Assembly: GCA_030568195.1 (NCBI GenBank)
Contig: JAJLTO010000019.1
Location: 124,001-188,000 of the forward strand
DNA from: Dipodascopsis uninucleata var. uninucleata
Lineage: Eukaryota > Ascomycota > Lipomycetes > Lipomycetales > Lipomycetaceae
Direction: 5' to 3'
Length of the DNA stretch: 64,000 bases
Every line of letters begins with the position of its first letter. Position 1 is the stretch's first letter. A program made the translations under genes and the position numbers. A model generated the notes under the pieces. It worked only from the letters and a program-made list of their open reading frames with translations. It made no database searches and was not told where the DNA came from. Positions 51,927 to 62,168 of this stretch are shown here, in pieces.

Positions 51927-52572
51927 CTTTAGACACGCTGTAATTCACCTATTTACGATAATTTTGGCTAGGGTATTTATGAAATATGTATATACGATTG
52001 GTTTTTGTTTGACGATTGTACACTCGCGGGCTTATTAAGTTATAGATATTAAGTATTTTGTGTAGTATTCTCATATTTATGATCTTTGAAGTGCCGGTTA
52101 CCATTACACCAAAAAAATTCAGCCACACTGACTAGGTTGGCGCTAATACTTCTTACTCCTCCCTTACTACAAGCGAGTGCAACTAGCTGTGTAGATTAAT
52201 CGTTTAGACTTACATGACAAACTAGTTCTTTTGAATAAATTATATATCGATCCCGCTTTTAACTCTAGAGGATAATAACAAAATCTGTATAGAATACTAA
52301 GGTAATTAAACAAGTAGACATCCAATAATTCGGTCGTTCTCTGACTTGGTATTCAGACTGTATGGTCAAATATATAAGTATTTAAAGGCCCAGATATAGT
52401 TCTATAAACTGAATTGGTAATTCATTTACTGTCCTATACTACTGTACAATTTCACTTGTAATCAGTTAATAGTATACAGGAATGCGAGTAGCAATTCTAT
52501 AAGACTTCAATCCAAAACAACTATTTATTACTTGTCCACTAAGTAGCTCCGAAGTGTAATAAAATGGCAAGT
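51927..52572. other. Convergent 3' region, AT-rich
   Basis: About 650 bp between the regulator and the YCII gene; nothing recognised. Confidence 0.5.
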
Positions 52573-53085
52573 TTAAGCCAAAACCTGCGTCATTATTAGT
52601 GGTTGACAAGACCTCAATAATATAACTTCAACTTACAGGGTCTATCGTCGCATTTTCATAATCCCATACGTTCTTGTACGGATCTGTCTTCAGCAGTTCC
52701 ATGACTGCCTCCTTGGACTCCCCGTTGACAACCATCATTGAGCCAGCAAATGCAGGCAGGTCTCCCTTCGATGAGTCATGTGGCTCCTTCAATACGGCAA
52801 CTAATGAATACTAGGTCAGCTATGTTATTCTGCACGTTTGCATTTCTATGACGCTAGGCTCGAAATGCCTACATCTTGTTCTCACCTCCGTAAAGATAAG
52901 TTCCATCTTTATAGAATCCTGCTGCTCTCTCCAGATGGGCAGGCCTATTCCTAAGTCGTTCTTCGAGCTATTAAGACCAAGTTAGCTGTTAGCATATGAA
53001 ATTTTGCAATCAATACTGTATAAGAAGATGCTCATATACTTACAGTGTCCGGTTTGTCTCTAATAACTACCAGAAATGGGGCCAT
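52573..53085 (-). CDS. YCII-domain small protein, multi-exon
   Basis: Exons in order: 53044-53085, 52886-52967, 52637-52800, and probably 52573-52584. The introns are 76, 85 and 52 nt, with donors GTAAGT, GTGAGA and GTAAGT. The protein reads MAPFLVVIRDKPDT/LEERLRNRPAHLERA, then YLYGVAVLKEPHDSSKGD, FAGSMMVVNGESKEAVMELL and TDPYKNVWDYENATIDP. This is the YCII (dimeric ferredoxin-like) fold family; members are small enzymes or scaffolds of mostly unknown substrate, some acting on chloro-aromatics. Length about 99 aa. If intron 3 is retained, the protein ends two codons later at TGA 52628-52630. Confidence 0.85.
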
Positions 53086-53620
53086 ATTCCACACAAAGTA
53101 CCGTATCAAATACGAAAATTTTTGTCTTTAAAACTGTACTTACAAACAAAATAGTTTGATATGATAACATCAAGTTCAAATTGATCAGCGAGGACAAAAA
53201 TTGACAAACATGAACTGCAGTTTGGTGATTGCAGCGACCACTCTACTGAGAGAGACGCTAAACCAGTATTTACGGCTGTAGACGGCACATATTTCATATT
53301 AACCCTAAATATCGGTCATTTGTCCGAAACCCTAGTTAATCCTTGGGCATATATTGTATAGGTAATTCTTCTGAGACGGTTGATTTAGTTCCTAGATTAA
53401 ACGAATACTCAGCGCCTGATCAGAATTGAAGTATAGATCTGAGGTTTCTAAAAAGCTAGCAGCTATAATAATTAAGAATAGTGTTTAATATGAAAATAGA
53501 AGCGATCTGAGCTTTAAGCTTGCGTAAAAATGAGCAGAGAGCTCAGCAAGCCTGCAATGAATTGCTAGTCGTGACTACTAGTCATAGATAATAAACTTGT
53601 CTAGAATTCTTATGATAGCT
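53086..53620. other. Intergenic region YCII to bZIP gene
   Basis: A minus-strand frame (53106-53297) lies here but cannot be spliced to the YCII gene in any way that improves the protein. No other feature. Confidence 0.4.
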
Positions 53621-54496
53621 CTATAACCTTTGAGCGCGCCAAAAGGCGCTTTGTTGTACTATTTCCTCATCTACCAACTCTTTCCACTTTGCAATGAACT
53701 GCGGTGAAAGCTCCCAGCTCCTAGCATTCCATGGAGTTTTTCCCCAGCATAGCATTCCACCAGAAAGAGCATCAGTCCAAAAGTCCTCTGCCTCAAGATA
53801 TTTTCTTCCGTAAGGTGACTGCTGCATTTTCTTAATAATATTTGTTCTCATTGTTGGAAATGGTATGGTGTCAATGGAAGGATGATGATTATATACATAT
53901 TGTAATTCCACGGGTCGCAGATCTCGTAGTTCCGGCGGAAGTGCTTGTCCAATAATAGGATTCGTCTCAAACGGTGACGGAAGAGACTTATTTAGCAGAT
54001 TCTCAGGACGCAGACCGAAAACCTGAGCATTTGTCAGTAGTGCTTTCAAGGTGGTGATACTAGGAAGCACTATATAATTTCTGGGAACCTCAACAACAGG
54101 AAGGCAATTGCGAATATCACGAGCAGGCATTGTCATATTACCATTGCTGATGCCATCCATATCTAACCAATTCTTATCCACGGAGTTCCCAGCATTCGTC
54201 ACATGTTGTTGACAAAGGGTTGGATATTCGACTAAATCAGTATCTCCGTCTGTATCAACAGGACTGCCGGTCGAGTCATAACTGAGGAATAACCTGTCGA
54301 GTTCCTCTTGTATAAACATTGCAGGATCTAAATTAGTATTGTATGATCCAATTTCAGCAACTTCCCTGGTCGTTGCGCTCTCATTCAGCTTTGATTTCAT
54401 TTTATCGCGATATTTCTTCTGGGCTATCCTGTTCTGCTCGCGACGTCTCTCTCGGCGTTCCACGGCCGAGAATTTAGCCTTACTTGGGTAACTCAT
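53621..54496 (-). CDS. bZIP-like transcription factor with DUF3425 domain
   Basis: 291 aa from ATG 54496 (the codon three positions upstream is GTG). The basic region ERRERRREQNRIAQKKYRDK at about 13-32 carries the bZIP NxxAQxxxR signature, but the zipper that should follow is very short. The C-terminal domain has the DUF3425 pattern: NHHPSIDTIPFPTMRTNIIK, then DFWTDALSGGMLCWGKTPWN and SWELSPQFIAKWKELVDEEI. This architecture is common in Pezizomycotina and rare in classic yeasts. Divergent to the aldo-keto reductase, its possible target. Confidence 0.85.
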   Translation of the reverse strand: MSYPSKAKFSAVERRERRREQNRIAQKKYRDKMKSKLNESATTREVAEIGSYNTNLDPAMFIQEELDRLFLSYDSTGSPVDTDGDTDLVEYPTLCQQHVTNAGNSVDKNWLDMDGISNGNMTMPARDIRNCLPVVEVPRNYIVLPSITTLKALLTNAQVFGLRPENLLNKSLPSPFETNPIIGQALPPELRDLRPVELQYVYNHHPSIDTIPFPTMRTNIIKKMQQSPYGRKYLEAEDFWTDALSGGMLCWGKTPWNARSWELSPQFIAKWKELVDEEIVQQSAFWRAQRL

Positions 54497-54788
54497 GATA
54501 AACACAATTTGTGCTATTATTTTACTATTGATTTCAGTTTCGTTGTGTCATTTAGCATGAAAAAAAGTGGTGACCACTTTTATGTGTAGCAATTTAGCTG
54601 AGGGTATAAGATTGGTAATGAGGCAGAGTTAGCAGAATTATTGTGATACGCTGCTGTCACGAAAATGTCGGTCCCAAGGCTAGGGAGATAATCCCTTTGC
54701 TTACAGATCTACTTATATACTGCCTCTTTTCTTTCTAGATTTTTTTCGACAGTCAGATCGCGAGTAATTAATTGATATCACAGAGAAA
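54497..54788. promoter_or_regulatory. Divergent promoter bZIP/aldo-keto reductase
   Basis: 292 bp. It contains GTGGTGACCAC (about 54568-54578), an 11-bp sequence whose outer bases form a perfect dyad around a central base, a possible dimer-protein site. Confidence 0.4.
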
Positions 54789-55649
54789 ATGGCGTCTTTA
54801 ACAAAATTTACCAAAATAGGACTTTCGTCGGGCTTCAAAATTCCAGTGATCGGATTTGGCGTTTATAAGACTTCTAAGGACGAGGCAGGTCCCCTTACTT
54901 ATGATGCCTTGATGGCCGGATATCGTCACATTGATTCTGCACAGTTCTATAATAATGAACAGGAAGTAAGTGAGGGAATAGCTAAATGGCTTTCTGAAGA
55001 TGAGTCGCGTAAGCGAGAAGATGTTTTTTATACCACAAAGGTCGCGCATGTGGGATATGACATTACCAAGCGTTCTGTCATCGAGTCTCTCGAGAAAGCA
55101 AAGAGCATCGACTACATCGATCTTCTTCTTATCCACTCACCCTTTGGTACGAAGGCAGAGCGCTTGGGTAGCTGGAAGGCAATGCAAGAGTTTGTAGAAG
55201 ATGGCAGCGTCAAATCAATTGGAGTGTCAAATTATGGAATCCATCACATTCAAGAACTCTTCGACTTCGACGAACTTAAAATCAAACCAGTATTAAACCA
55301 GATCGAGCTAAATCCATGGCTTTGCAGAAAGGAATTAGTAGATTTTTGTTTTGCTAATGGGATTGAAGTCGAGGCTTATTCACCATTGACTCGCGGTCAT
55401 CGTATCAATGATCCGGAGATTGTGGCCATGGGCAAGAAGTACAATAAGAGTCCTGCACAGATCCTCATTCGTTGGTGCCTGCAGCGTGGATATATTCCTC
55501 TACCAAAGACTGCTAATCCGGCCCGTGTAAGCGAGAATTTGGATGTCTTTGATTTTGAAATCTCGGCGGAGGACATGAAGTCGCTATCGCACGAAGATCA
55601 ATACTATGTCACTAATCCTCAGTGGGATCCTACGACTTACATGGGTTAA
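54789..55649 (+). CDS. Aldo-keto reductase (yeast Yjr096w-like)
   Basis: 286 aa NADPH-dependent carbonyl reductase with a TIM barrel. Catalytic tetrad: Asp in GYRHIDSAQFYNNE, Tyr in the same motif, Lys in VFYTTKVAHVGYD, His in DLLLIHSPFG. The cofactor-binding tail LPKTANPARVSENL is present. Close by eye to yeast Yjr096w (SVKSIGVSNYGIHHIQELF; RWCLQRGYIPLPKT). The Leu in RWCLQ is encoded by CTG, which fits standard decoding of CUG. Single exon. Confidence 0.93.
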   Translation: MASLTKFTKIGLSSGFKIPVIGFGVYKTSKDEAGPLTYDALMAGYRHIDSAQFYNNEQEVSEGIAKWLSEDESRKREDVFYTTKVAHVGYDITKRSVIESLEKAKSIDYIDLLLIHSPFGTKAERLGSWKAMQEFVEDGSVKSIGVSNYGIHHIQELFDFDELKIKPVLNQIELNPWLCRKELVDFCFANGIEVEAYSPLTRGHRINDPEIVAMGKKYNKSPAQILIRWCLQRGYIPLPKTANPARVSENLDVFDFEISAEDMKSLSHEDQYYVTNPQWDPTTYMG

Positions 55650-57885
55650 GTATTTTTTGCGTGAAGCTGGCATTTATTTATATTTCCAAACATATTTCTT
55701 TCATTTACTTTTTTATCTCTGTTAAGTTTTTTTGTCCGCTATTCTGAGCTCTGAAATATACTGAAGCGAATGGTAAGACGACCGTATAGCGTATAACTAA
55801 CAAACATGCATACTCTGTCTTGAATATCTTTAGCGTTCTTCTGGATCGTAATCTATAATCTTCTATTCTCTCTATAATTACTGTTTTTTGTTTATAATAA
55901 GCCGGGAATGTTTATTACATTCGTGGTCCTGTTAATCATCACCTGTAGCATCCTGCAACCGGAGGATAATATTCTATCACGTGACATATATGAGACTCTG
56001 GGCTTCCTCGTGGGAAAGCGATTATGATCGCAGTCATATAGTATGCTAATGATCTCGAGAGGTTTATTTAATAAACAAAATCTAACAATAAGGCATACCA
56101 AATAGCCCAAAGATGATATTGAAAGCTGCTGAAGAAAAACCAATGATTATATTACTGGGAGCGTGTTCTAGTATTATTATGTTCCAAAATGAAGATTTAG
56201 ATGATGAAAACTGCAGTGTTAATTAATGTCATCAATTACACAGATACAAAGTTACGCTTTCTTAATACATTTCCTGTTGTCAGCTCCTATTTGAGTAATC
56301 ATGAGCTAGAAGCGACTTGCGTATTACTACGATATCATCGAAGTAACATGTTTTAAGCTCCTAAGAGGGTGTTTTAATAGAGCATTTTAAGACCCCGATG
56401 ATGGATTATCTAGATAGCTCCCGATCTAAAAGGCTATTCACAAGCAAGCTCGCAGAAATATCTTACCCATCTGAGTCTGTAAATCGGTGTCCTGCTCTAA
56501 AGAAATTATCTCACCCAGCATGGCGCTCACTGATATCGTCTAACTATATCTGAAATCCAATTCAGCATGCCATCTAGGATTTAAAATAAAGAGCCCGTAA
56601 TGGCTACGACACTCCATATATAATCGGCTACTACTACTGCTAGCGATGACTCAGTTAACGGCGAGCATTACGTAGAAAGGCGAGCCATACCAATGAAGGG
56701 ATTTAGTTCATGATATCAAGCTAGCGTCAAAATAGTGGGAGCGAGCATAGCAAGAGATTCGGCAGTATGAACGCGCAAAAAGCTATTGAAATTTATTTGT
56801 AGCTTTCTTAGATGAGGAAGCATGCAGGGCAGCCCTACCTAGTGAGAAACATAAATAGCATTTAAAGAAATCAAATTAGAGTCATTTTAATCTGATTCCG
56901 AATATACCTAGAATGCGTGGGTATACTGTAGATGACACGATCCAAGGTACAGCTATCTAATGCTAAGCATAACTAAGAACAAAGATTCAGAACAAGTAGC
57001 ACTATTATTTTGCAGCTCCCTTATTTATGTCTAGTTGTTGAGCTATTGTGCACGTCTGCCACATATGTTGGGTAGCCGAGTATATGATGGCCAGATTACA
57101 AAGATTTGATGAAGCAACACAAGTCACAAAATTCAGTTTGACGTAACGGCAAGCAACCCATAACACCGCTATGGCACGCGCTTAGTTTTGATTTCACGTG
57201 ACTCGGACCTCGTGAGTTTGCAGTCAATAGCGTGAGGCTTTCCGTTATGTAGTTCAGCTAACTTTATCCCTCTGTGGCTTCAAACGACATAATGGTTGTG
57301 TCGAGTATGTTATGGCTGTGCTTGCATCCATGCATTGCGTTAATACATACCAAGTCAGCCTCCCGTTAGCCGCGTCACGACAAAGATACAGCGAGGAATA
57401 TAAAGTTTGAACAACCTTTATTGTCGTTATATAGCGTATAGTGTCCCTCATAATCACCGTATGTGACTTTTAAGAATCATAAGCGCTAATCCTGATGAAG
57501 TATATTGCTGCAGTCAAAAATCTTACATTCATAGTAGGACCGGGTAAAATATGCTATAGATAATAATAGTGTTAGCTTAAATCCGCTCGCTGTACAAGTC
57601 GGGACTTGCGAGCAAAACAATTGACTCAGTAAATATTCAGCTTACGCTAATAAGCGAGCATCATCAAATAGTTACAATTTGTCTGTAACTATTATCGATG
57701 CATCTACATAGACTAGCCAACCGATTACTTAGAAAGCACGCTGCTATATTTTGTGCAAGTAGACACGGATCTCCAATAACCATAGCCAACAGATACTGAG
57801 TATTCGAACGAAATAACGAAGCAGTCATATCGCAGTTACTGTATCTGAAATCTCTACGCATGTATATTCGTTTCTCTAAAGCAAT
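55650..57885. other. 2.2-kb gene-poor region
   Basis: Contains CACGTG at 55978 and 57195 and the second copy of the 17-mer ACGCGCTTAGTTTTGAT (about 57177-57193). A 37-codon frame at about 56113-56226 and other short frames match nothing known. The right end is the promoter of the Zn2Cys6 gene. Confidence 0.4.
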
Positions 57886-59942
57886 ATGGTAGGAGTTGCA
57901 GGTGGAAGCAAAGGCTGCTCAGAATGCAAAAGACGTAAAATAAAGGTAGGAATGCTTTAAGACACAAGATGCTGGATGTATTTGATGTAATTAACGATGT
58001 GAAAGTGGTTATCAATCTCACTGGATCATTTCAAAGCACAATACTAACGGGTTGATCTAATAAAATATAGTGCGATGAAACGTGGCCTGACTGCAAACGA
58101 TGTATCAAAACTGGACTCAATTGCAGTGGCCCAGTAATCGGTCCACTGTTTAGGCGACAAAAGATTGGAAATGCAGGCGTGGCGCTGGTACGCCAGAATA
58201 ATAAAGAAAATAGGCTTAGAGCAATGTCGCTTTCTGATAAATCATCATTCAGTAGTATAACAGACGATTCTGATATACAGCGTCAGAGCCCGCAGTTTTC
58301 AAGTGGAACGCGAGCGATGCGAAATTTACGAAGTAGTAGTACTGATCTTAGTTTTCTTGACAGTGACAAAGACAGTCTTGATGAGGATCAGTCCTCAGTA
58401 TCGAGTTTGGAGTTAATCCCAATTGTGCTTTCAGATGATGACGTACTACATTTTTCCACGTCTTTCTTCGTCGACAATTTTGTCTCCCATCGATCACAGT
58501 CGCTAGCTGGTTCTTATAGTAAGCGATTAAAGTGGGCGCGCGAAATGAGTACATACATACATGGTGATATGTCTGATTTAGGTACTATTGCTTGTCGGGC
58601 ACTCGCGCTTTTGTATTCTTCTAATAAACTAAAAGAAGATCGAATGAGATATCAGGGTCTGAAATATTATATTGAAGCTTTGAATAAGCAACGAACAAAT
58701 ATTGAAAATCTAAATGTTTTAAAGTTAGCGCACAATAACAAAGAAAGTCAAGAGATAGCTTCACGAGGCCCGCCGTCAGCTGATTCGGCGGAGAACATAC
58801 AGAAGTGTATTTTTGTGTCCAGCTTGTTCACGCTTATCGAGATAGTTGCACCCTCTTCTGAAGATGCCTGGGCTAATATTATAATGGGTTCGGTGGAACT
58901 TATGAGTATGGTAGGGCCTGAATTGTGCGATATGAAGGATGGGTTTGAGATGTTTGAAGGCGTAAGGTTCACTTGTGCGATCGCTGGTCTTGTGCTCAAC
59001 CGTAAGACAATTTTCTCTAACCCGGAGTGGCTTATCATGCCCTTTGTTAATAAACCAAAGAATGCGTTCCAGAACCTGATTGATATCATGCTTCTTGTGG
59101 GAGAGACCATGGAGGATCTCAGCAAAATCGTTCCTCTGGAGTACTACAAACACTCACTTTCGCGAAGAAGGGTAGCAAATTCGCTTCAGCTCCCCGAGGC
59201 AGAAGATAAAGTAAATGCAATTTGTGAAATTCACAAACGCTTGAAGCTTATTAAGGGACGGCTGGACACATATTTTGAGGACGAAATCGGTCGTATTCGG
59301 GAGAGGCTCAATATAGACAGCTATGATCAGTCTGATGAAATATTCGATAGCAAGACAGGAACTTTTCATAATCAGTATCCAATGTGTCCTGCAGTTTCTA
59401 GTATGGATGAGTGGTGTAATACGCACTTTTTCAAACCTCCTATATGCTATAATACGATCGAAGATTATCAGGTAGTCACTTTTTATTATGCCACACGGCA
59501 TAAAATTTTAAGCGCACAGTTAGCTACATTACCTTTCGTGTTGATGAAGAAATCTGGATATAAGTGTATTTTGGACAGCTACTATTCACAAGAGTACGGA
59601 ATGATTCAGGACGCGTGCTTGTCACAAATAGAAGATCATGCGGAAATTATTTGTCGTAGTGCCAAATATGTGGTAGATAATAGATCCACATTTTTTATAG
59701 TAATATTTTTTTTGTATCCAATACGAATGGTTTATGATACATGCACTAAACCAGCAGAGAGAAACTATATAAGGACGTTGTTATATACGATGCAAAATTC
59801 TGGCATTGGTCTCTGCACACTGGGAGATGATCTGGACAAGCCAGCAAAATGGAATGTATCTGAAGCTGATATGTTTGAGACATGCCCGGGTTGCTCTGAC
59901 CTCTTAAAGCATTCTTCATCACGTATAGCAGATATGATATAG
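57886..59942 (+). CDS. Zn2Cys6 transcription factor with intron inside the zinc cluster
   Basis: Exons 57886-57945 and 58071-59942 (125-nt intron, donor GTAGGA, branch ATACTAAC, acceptor ATATAG) encode 643 aa. The cluster CSECKRRKIK/C then CKRCIKTGLNC has Cys11, 14, 21, 28, 31 and 38; the intron sits exactly between Lys20 and Cys21. A Ser/Asp-rich linker follows, then a long helical region of the fungal-specific regulator type (SLFTLIEIVAPSSEDAWANI; MDEWCNTHFFKPP) that resembles the fungal_trans_2 class. Retention of the intron gives a stop after four codons. Upstream of, and on the same strand as, a DNA-binding-domain-less regulator and a dehydrogenase. Confidence 0.88.
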
Positions 59943-60357
59943 AGCAGAATGTGGTTTAGAAGTTCGATGTTGGAATGTCAGATAATATTATGTAATTTGT
60001 TAGCACTGAGGATCCAGATGTTTGTAAATGATGGAGTTTTCACACGGTCTTAATAATATAGAGTTTATAGTCAGAGGAAGCGGGACGATGTCATTTCTTC
60101 ATGGAGTTTATCTTGCAAAAATAGTTATAAAAGAAAGGAGTTCTTAGAATTTTCTGGTATATAAATATGAAAAAAAAAGTCATATTAAAGCAGTAAATCT
60201 TTTCGTTTTTCATTGTAGCCATCAGAAGTATTTAAAATTTAATGAAGGCTGTAAACCGATTTCAGTCGTTTGGAAACTCTCCCATGAGGCTGGGAGATAT
60301 GTTGATGCGAAACAATTCCCACTTCAACCGACCGACTATTCTGAAGCTAGAAAGAAA
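59943..60357. other. Intergenic region between the two regulators
   Basis: The frame of the next gene stays open upstream of its ATG for more than 55 codons (from about 60150) but has no ATG there and no zinc-cluster cysteine pattern. No exon for a DNA-binding domain was found in any frame. Confidence 0.5.
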
Positions 60358-62037
60358 ATGAGTACCACAGACTCTAGGATATCACCACAGAGGAGTAAAC
60401 AATGCTCGATATCTACTGGTGATGAGTCGATCCTCTCAAGGGAACGCGGTAGGCTGGATGGTACAAATGGTACTACCAGGTTTACTGGAAGTGCAAGTGG
60501 AATATATTTTGTGAAAACTGTGCGTAATGCATTCGCATCTATTGGTATACCGCTTTCTAGACCTGAGCTTGTCGAAACTGCATTGATAGGAGATGAGCCT
60601 TCAGATGTTGAAGTAACAGATCGAATAGAATATAAAGTTTTAATTCCTCCATTGAGTAAAGACACTGCTCGTGACTTTGCTCTGCCATTTTTCAGATATT
60701 TTCATCCAATACTGCCTTTCCTGCACGGCCCTACGATATTTAGTATCCTTGATGACTTGGGCTCGATTTCTACTAAAACTATTTCTGCAGCCTTAACAAT
60801 TAAAGCGATATTTTCAATAGGACTTCTGGATAAGCCGACGCATATAACTGAGTCGATCATTACGGCGACTTTTAAGGGCAAACTGGATGCGATGGAGAGC
60901 ATTGCTCGAATAATAATGAAGAGTGACATGGAAACTATTCAGGCACTTTTAGCCATTCAGACATATCTACTATCTATAATGTCCTTTAGGGCTGCTCACG
61001 AAGTTGGCTCTATTGTGAGATCTAAAATTCTAAATGCAGGTATACATCGGTGTCCAGCAAGATATCGTCAATTTTCAGAAGACGAGCGAGTGTTACGAGC
61101 AAGGATTTTTTGGAGTGTTTATTGCCTTGATCGTTATATTAGCCAATCCCTTGGTATCCCAGCTGGATTTCAAGATTCCGATAGTGACGTATGTTTGCCT
61201 TGTGTAGAACTTCATGTGGACGGCAAGGATGTACCACTGGACTGTGAAAATTCTCTTGAAGAGATCGAGAACCAGGAGAATACTCCTACGAGAATCAGTC
61301 GCGCATTCGTTGATTATTGTAGGCTTGCTGGTAGGGCGGTTGAAATTTTTAATAAGTCTCTTCATGTACGGTCGATCAATAATGAAGCTGTATTAGTTCT
61401 TAAAGCTGATATCCAATCCTGGTGGAATCTTCTTCCACCAGCATTGACTAGAGAGCAGATTTATCAAAGCGATCAACTCCCGTTTGATAACGATTCGTTT
61501 TTCACGGTATGTTATCAACATCTACTGCTTCTCATTAACCGCCCAGGACTTTCCTTATCTCCAAATACCCATGAATTTAATTATTCCATGCAAGCATGCA
61601 TTGCTTGTTCTCGGACTATCCTGCATAGCCTAACAGCACAGATCGGGTCATCTAGTGAGCAACAATTGTTTTGGCCGATATATCTATCTATGGTATGGAT
61701 GTCGGGACTTATAATCGTCTATGCTTGCCAAACGGGGCATTATTCCCTTTCACGTTCTATGAAGGAAATTAATATGTGTTATCCACTATTGAAAAAAATG
61801 GCCATAAGGTGGCCAGCTGCTCAAGACTGCGTTTCAATATTAGAGGCAATTACAGAAACTCAGCAGAAAATCTTTTCTACCCATGGAAAGAGAACATTTT
61901 TGGATTTTCAAGAGAATTCTATAGAAGGGCTTTGTGACCTTATAGCCGAAGCAGATAATTTACTGGATATCGCGAACGCGCCTTTTGATAATTTAGATGT
62001 ATTCAACATGAATTGGCAATGGCTGGAAGGGAGATAG
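60358..62037 (+). CDS. Fungal-specific regulator-like protein without DNA-binding domain
   Basis: 559 aa, single exon. It matches the middle homology (fungal_trans) region: ALPFFRYFHPILPFLHGPTI, ALLAIQTYLLSIMSF, GSIVRSKILNAGIHRCPARY, RVLRARIFWSVYCLDRYISQ, SLGIPAGF, and a C-terminal helical part with LLINRPGLSL. The region before it (about 90 residues) is polar and lacks any CxxC cluster, C2H2 finger or basic region. It could be a co-regulator that dimerises with, or blocks, a Zn2Cys6 partner such as its neighbour, or a regulator that has lost its cluster. The reading frame itself looks intact. Confidence 0.8.
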   Translation: MSTTDSRISPQRSKQCSISTGDESILSRERGRLDGTNGTTRFTGSASGIYFVKTVRNAFASIGIPLSRPELVETALIGDEPSDVEVTDRIEYKVLIPPLSKDTARDFALPFFRYFHPILPFLHGPTIFSILDDLGSISTKTISAALTIKAIFSIGLLDKPTHITESIITATFKGKLDAMESIARIIMKSDMETIQALLAIQTYLLSIMSFRAAHEVGSIVRSKILNAGIHRCPARYRQFSEDERVLRARIFWSVYCLDRYISQSLGIPAGFQDSDSDVCLPCVELHVDGKDVPLDCENSLEEIENQENTPTRISRAFVDYCRLAGRAVEIFNKSLHVRSINNEAVLVLKADIQSWWNLLPPALTREQIYQSDQLPFDNDSFFTVCYQHLLLLINRPGLSLSPNTHEFNYSMQACIACSRTILHSLTAQIGSSSEQQLFWPIYLSMVWMSGLIIVYACQTGHYSLSRSMKEINMCYPLLKKMAIRWPAAQDCVSILEAITETQQKIFSTHGKRTFLDFQENSIEGLCDLIAEADNLLDIANAPFDNLDVFNMNWQWLEGR

Positions 62038-62168
62038 ATGGGTTTTGGGAACAGGCCAGGAATGAAGCGGGGACCGGTTGTAAGGGGCGGTGAATAGTTT
62101 AACCGCAGACATATATATTACAAGTCCACATCACTTACATTTTCAATTCTCCTGTACTAGGATTCTAC

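Noticed and set aside
53106-53297. 63-codon minus-strand frame ending at a GTAAGT, tested as an upstream exon of the YCII gene
   Set aside because: No acceptor lies between it and the YCII start that would keep the frame, and YCII proteins normally start at the MAPFLVV position.
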